Shown piece by piece: positions 61,025 through 64,000 of a DNA stretch of 64,000 nucleotides (position 1 is its first letter; each line of letters begins with the position of its first letter). The stretch comes from Helicobacteraceae bacterium (lineage in GTDB: Bacteria; Campylobacterota; Campylobacteria; Campylobacterales; Sulfurimonadaceae). The stretch lies in assembly GCA_013138865.1 (NCBI GenBank), contig WTBY01000074.1, positions 1 through 64,000 of the forward strand, written 5' to 3'. The position numbers and the translations under genes were made by a program. The notes beneath the pieces are model-generated. The model made no database searches. It was not told where the DNA came from and was given only the letters and a program-made list of their open reading frames with translations.

Positions 61025-64000
61025 ATGGAAAATAATATAAAAAATTTAATAACTAAACTAGAGTTTAGTTTAAAAGATAATGTAGTTGCTACTTATTATA
61101 AAAAATACTTAGATTATATTGTTGAAATAGATCTGAAAAATAGTACTATTAACTATGGTACTGAAATATTTTTTAATAATGTACCTAACTGTATTCAAAA
61201 TATTACCAAAGCAGAAGATTTAGTTGTATTAGAATGTGTTGATAGGTTACTTGCCAAAGGTTATAAAGCTAACAATATTATTTTAGAAAAAGTCTATCCC
61301 TCCGGACATGGTACAAGTGGAAGATTAGATGTTTTAGTTACACGTGATGACAAATCTGCTTACATGATGATTGAGTGTAAAACTTATGGTAGAGAGTTTG
61401 ATAAAGAATTAAATAATTTAAATAAAAATGGTGGACAACTTTTTACATATTTCCAACAAGATAAAAATGCTGAAATTTTAGTGCTATATACTTCACAATT
61501 AATAGACGATGAAATAGTATATGTAAACAAAATAGTAAAAATTGAAGATGAATATAGAGCAACAAGCAATGTAAAAGATTTATATGAACGATGGAATAAA
61601 ATAACAAAAAATAATGGTGTATTTGAAAACTATACTAATGCGTTCAAATTTATTAGTAAAGCCCTTACAACTCAAGACTTAGAAGCATTAAGACAAGAAG
61701 ATAGTAGTTTAATATTTAATAGGTTCTTAGAAATTCTTAGACACAATGTAGTTTCTGATAAACCAAATGCTTTTAATAAAATATTTACACTCTTTTTATG
61801 TAAAATTATTGATGAAGATAGGCTTGATGATGAAGAACTTCATTTTCAATGGCTAGATGGTATTGATGATGATATATCATTTCAAAAAAGGCTAACAGAC
61901 CTTTATAACAGAGGTATGAATGAGCTACTAGATAAACAAGTGACAGATGTAAGTGATAGTGAATTTGATAAACAATTTATGCAAGTTGAAGATGAATATA
62001 AAGATAAGTTTAAAGAACTATTAACAGAAATAAGATTGAAAAAAAATAATGAATTTGCTATTAAAGAGGTATTTGACAATGATTCTTTTAAAGAGAATGC
62101 AATTGTTGTAAAGGAGATAGTAGAACTACTTCAAACTTATAAAATAAGATACACATACAGACAACAATTTTTAAGCGATTTTTTTGAACAACTTTTAACA
62201 ACTGGACTAAAGCAAGAATCAGGACAATTTTTTACTCCTGTGCCAATTGCAAGATTTATAATTAAGAGTATGCCATTTACTAAAACTATTCAAAATAAAA
62301 TAGATGATGGTGATAAAACAGATTTATTACCAACTATTATAGATTATAGTGCTGGTAGCGGACATTTTATAACTGAATCTATGGAAGAAGTTCAAAAGTA
62401 CATAGATACTATTGATGAGAGTAACTTAAAAGCAACAACTAAAAATAGCATAATTAATTGGAAAACTGCAAAATATGATTGGGCAGAAAATTATGTTTAT
62501 GCTATTGAAAAAGATTATAGACTCGTAAAGACTGCTAAAGTTAGTTGTTACTTACATGGAGATGGCTTAGCTAAGGTTATTCATGGAGATGGTTTAGCTG
62601 ACTTTGAAACAGCAAAAGAGTATAAAGATAAGCTTCAAATTATTGATAAAACTTACAAACAAGATAATAAACAGTTTGACATAATAGTATCAAATCCACC
62701 ATACTCAGTAAGTGCTTTTAAGTCCATGATGGATAGTGAAAAATCAAAAAATAATTTTGAACTGTTTGAGAGGTTAACAGATCAAAGTAGTGAAATAGAG
62801 ACACTTTTTATAGAGAGAACCAAACAACTTCTAAAAGATGGCGGTATAGCAGGTATTATATTACCTAGTAGTATATTAAGTAATACGGGCATATACACTA
62901 AAACAAGAGAGATAATATTTAAGTATTTCGATATTGTAAGCATTGTTGAGCTTGGTTCAAATACTTTTATGGCAACTGGAACTAATACTGTAGTTCTATT
63001 CTTAAGAAGAAAAAACAATGCAGATCATCTAAATATAAAAGTATCGGTAGACAAACTTTTTGAAAATAAAAAAGATATAACTGTTAATGGAGTTGAAAAA
63101 CCATTAGAAAAATATATTGAACATGTATGGGAAGGTATGGACTTAGATGATTACCTATCACTATTAGATAATAATCCAAATGAGACTATTCAAGCTCATG
63201 AACTATATATAGAGTATAATAAAAAGCTAAGCGATATATCTGAAATTATTGAACTAGAAAAACAAAAAGTTTATTATTTTGTTATGGCATATAAACAAAA
63301 AATTACTTTAATAAAAACTGGTGAGAAAAAAGATGAAAAAAGATTTTTAGGTTATGAATTTAGTAATCGAAGAGGAAGTGAAGGTATTCACCCAATGCAA
63401 AGAGGGAAAACTATAGATGAATGTACATCACTTTATGATGAATTTTCATATGAAAATAGTTTAAAAGCTAACAGCTATATTCATAGTGCTTTTAATGGAA
63501 AACTTAAAGATATAGACGAAAGTTTAAAAGAAAACATCTCTTACATAAATTTAATAGATATGATGACTTTTGATAGGGTTGATTTTGAAAAAAATATTTC
63601 TTTGAATAGTAAAAAAAAAATTAAAATAGAAAGTAAATGGGAACTAGTAAAATTAGGTACAAAAATTGAGTTATTTGATAATAAAAGAATTCCGTTAAGT
63701 CAGAAGGATAGGAATGAGGGAGATTATCCATATTATGGTGCTACAGGGATAATTGATTATGTAGACAACTATATATTTGATGAACAATTAGTTTTAATTG
63801 GTGAAGATGGTGCAAAATGGACAGCTAATAAGAAATCATCTTTCATAGTAAAAGGTAAATATTGGGTTAATAATCATGCACATGTATTAAAACCAAATAG
63901 AGAAGAATTATTAGATAAATACTTAGTAGAAATATTAAATAAATATGATTTATCAGAATATATTACTGGTTTAAATGTAAAAAAGTTAAACCAATCTAAT
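61025..64000 (+). CDS. Fused restriction-modification-specificity protein (type IIG-like), 3' end missing
   Basis: 992 codons are open to the window edge. An N-terminal PD-(D/E)xK nuclease of the type I R-subunit kind (Asp102 in GRLDVLV, Glu117 and Lys119 in MMIECKTYG) is followed by helices. An N6-adenine methyltransferase comes next (QESGQFFTPVPIARF, DYSAGSGHF near 440, NPPY at 557-560). From about 870 there is a type I S-like target-recognition domain (WELVKLGTKIEL, YPYYGATGIIDYVDN, HAHVLKP). One chain thus holds cutting, methylation and recognition. A TATAAT near 60975 may drive it. It lacks GCGATCGC sites and is more AT-rich than its neighbours, suggesting transfer. Confidence 0.88.
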   Translation, partial: MENNIKNLITKLEFSLKDNVVATYYKKYLDYIVEIDLKNSTINYGTEIFFNNVPNCIQNITKAEDLVVLECVDRLLAKGYKANNIILEKVYPSGHGTSGRLDVLVTRDDKSAYMMIECKTYGREFDKELNNLNKNGGQLFTYFQQDKNAEILVLYTSQLIDDEIVYVNKIVKIEDEYRATSNVKDLYERWNKITKNNGVFENYTNAFKFISKALTTQDLEALRQEDSSLIFNRFLEILRHNVVSDKPNAFNKIFTLFLCKIIDEDRLDDEELHFQWLDGIDDDISFQKRLTDLYNRGMNELLDKQVTDVSDSEFDKQFMQVEDEYKDKFKELLTEIRLKKNNEFAIKEVFDNDSFKENAIVVKEIVELLQTYKIRYTYRQQFLSDFFEQLLTTGLKQESGQFFTPVPIARFIIKSMPFTKTIQNKIDDGDKTDLLPTIIDYSAGSGHFITESMEEVQKYIDTIDESNLKATTKNSIINWKTAKYDWAENYVYAIEKDYRLVKTAKVSCYLHGDGLAKVIHGDGLADFETAKEYKDKLQIIDKTYKQDNKQFDIIVSNPPYSVSAFKSMMDSEKSKNNFELFERLTDQSSEIETLFIERTKQLLKDGGIAGIILPSSILSNTGIYTKTREIIFKYFDIVSIVELGSNTFMATGTNTVVLFLRRKNNADHLNIKVSVDKLFENKKDITVNGVEKPLEKYIEHVWEGMDLDDYLSLLDNNPNETIQAHELYIEYNKKLSDISEIIELEKQKVYYFVMAYKQKITLIKTGEKKDEKRFLGYEFSNRRGSEGIHPMQRGKTIDECTSLYDEFSYENSLKANSYIHSAFNGKLKDIDESLKENISYINLIDMMTFDRVDFEKNISLNSKKKIKIESKWELVKLGTKIELFDNKRIPLSQKDRNEGDYPYYGATGIIDYVDNYIFDEQLVLIGEDGAKWTANKKSSFIVKGKYWVNNHAHVLKPNREELLDKYLVEILNKYDLSEYITGLNVKKLNQSN

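Noticed and set aside
61025-64000. Considered as a BREX PglX or a plain type I HsdM
   Set aside because: A nuclease domain precedes the methylase and a target-recognition domain follows in the same chain; no BREX genes are visible.

Overview
The window looks like chromosome of a motile, AT-rich member of the Campylobacterota, most like a Sulfurimonas-type organism. The signs are long hook proteins driven by sigma-54 promoters, a NifS/NifU pair, a CheB without receiver domain next to CheR, RNase J with a basic N-terminal extension, a DUF3972-type protein, and histidine kinases of the HQWRQP type. This placement is by family recognition only. No rRNA, tRNA or CRISPR array was seen.

Layout. 1-1240: an IS3-like element inserted in an older transposase gene, then a decayed DUF6790-like membrane protein gene. 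1255-6820: two tandem flagellar hook genes, each with its own sigma-54 promoter, with a small antisense membrane-protein module between them. 6860-11839: RDD and MFS membrane proteins, serine transporter plus L-serine dehydratase, two small unknowns. 11959-16763: a large thaumatin-like lipoprotein and nifS-nifU. 16825-23884: diguanylate cyclase, an MCP-cheB-cheR cluster, a beta-barrel protein and a SpoIIAA-like protein. 23998-29495: Suv3-like helicase, a second copy of the small membrane module, queF, DUF3972, HD-GYP and YajQ.

29538-38672 is the most unusual part: seven tightly packed minus-strand genes. In transcription order they are a di-heme peroxidase, a DAHL-type sensor histidine kinase, a fumarate-reductase-like flavoprotein, its iron-sulfur subunit, a double-receiver diguanylate cyclase, a second di-heme peroxidase and a DAHL-type SpoIIE phosphatase. 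Each peroxidase abuts or overlaps its own membrane signalling protein, which suggests a duplicated redox-sensing module. A Cache-type kinase lies just upstream. 40549-48830 is housekeeping: YqaA, RNase J, KsgA, HisF, a nucleoside phosphorylase-like protein, RlmN, TolC and ClC.

48835-60883 is a phosphate-starvation locus: a PhoR/PhoB-like pair, Pit, PstS, PstC, PstA, then about 3 kb of inserted or decayed material, then PstB and PhoU. Six promoters here carry a direct repeat close to GTAACCA-N4-GTAACCA, and in five of them it sits 8-9 bp from a good -10 hexamer. This predicts a local Pho regulon that includes a 74-residue protein and a 15-residue lysine-rich peptide. A hairpin-forming repeat with compensatory changes is scattered between these genes.

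61025-64000 is the first 992 codons of a fused restriction-methyltransferase-specificity protein that runs off the window.

Across the window the palindrome GCGATCGC is strongly over-represented, and at least seven genes have a TATAAT 5-7 bp before the start codon, which suggests leaderless transcripts.
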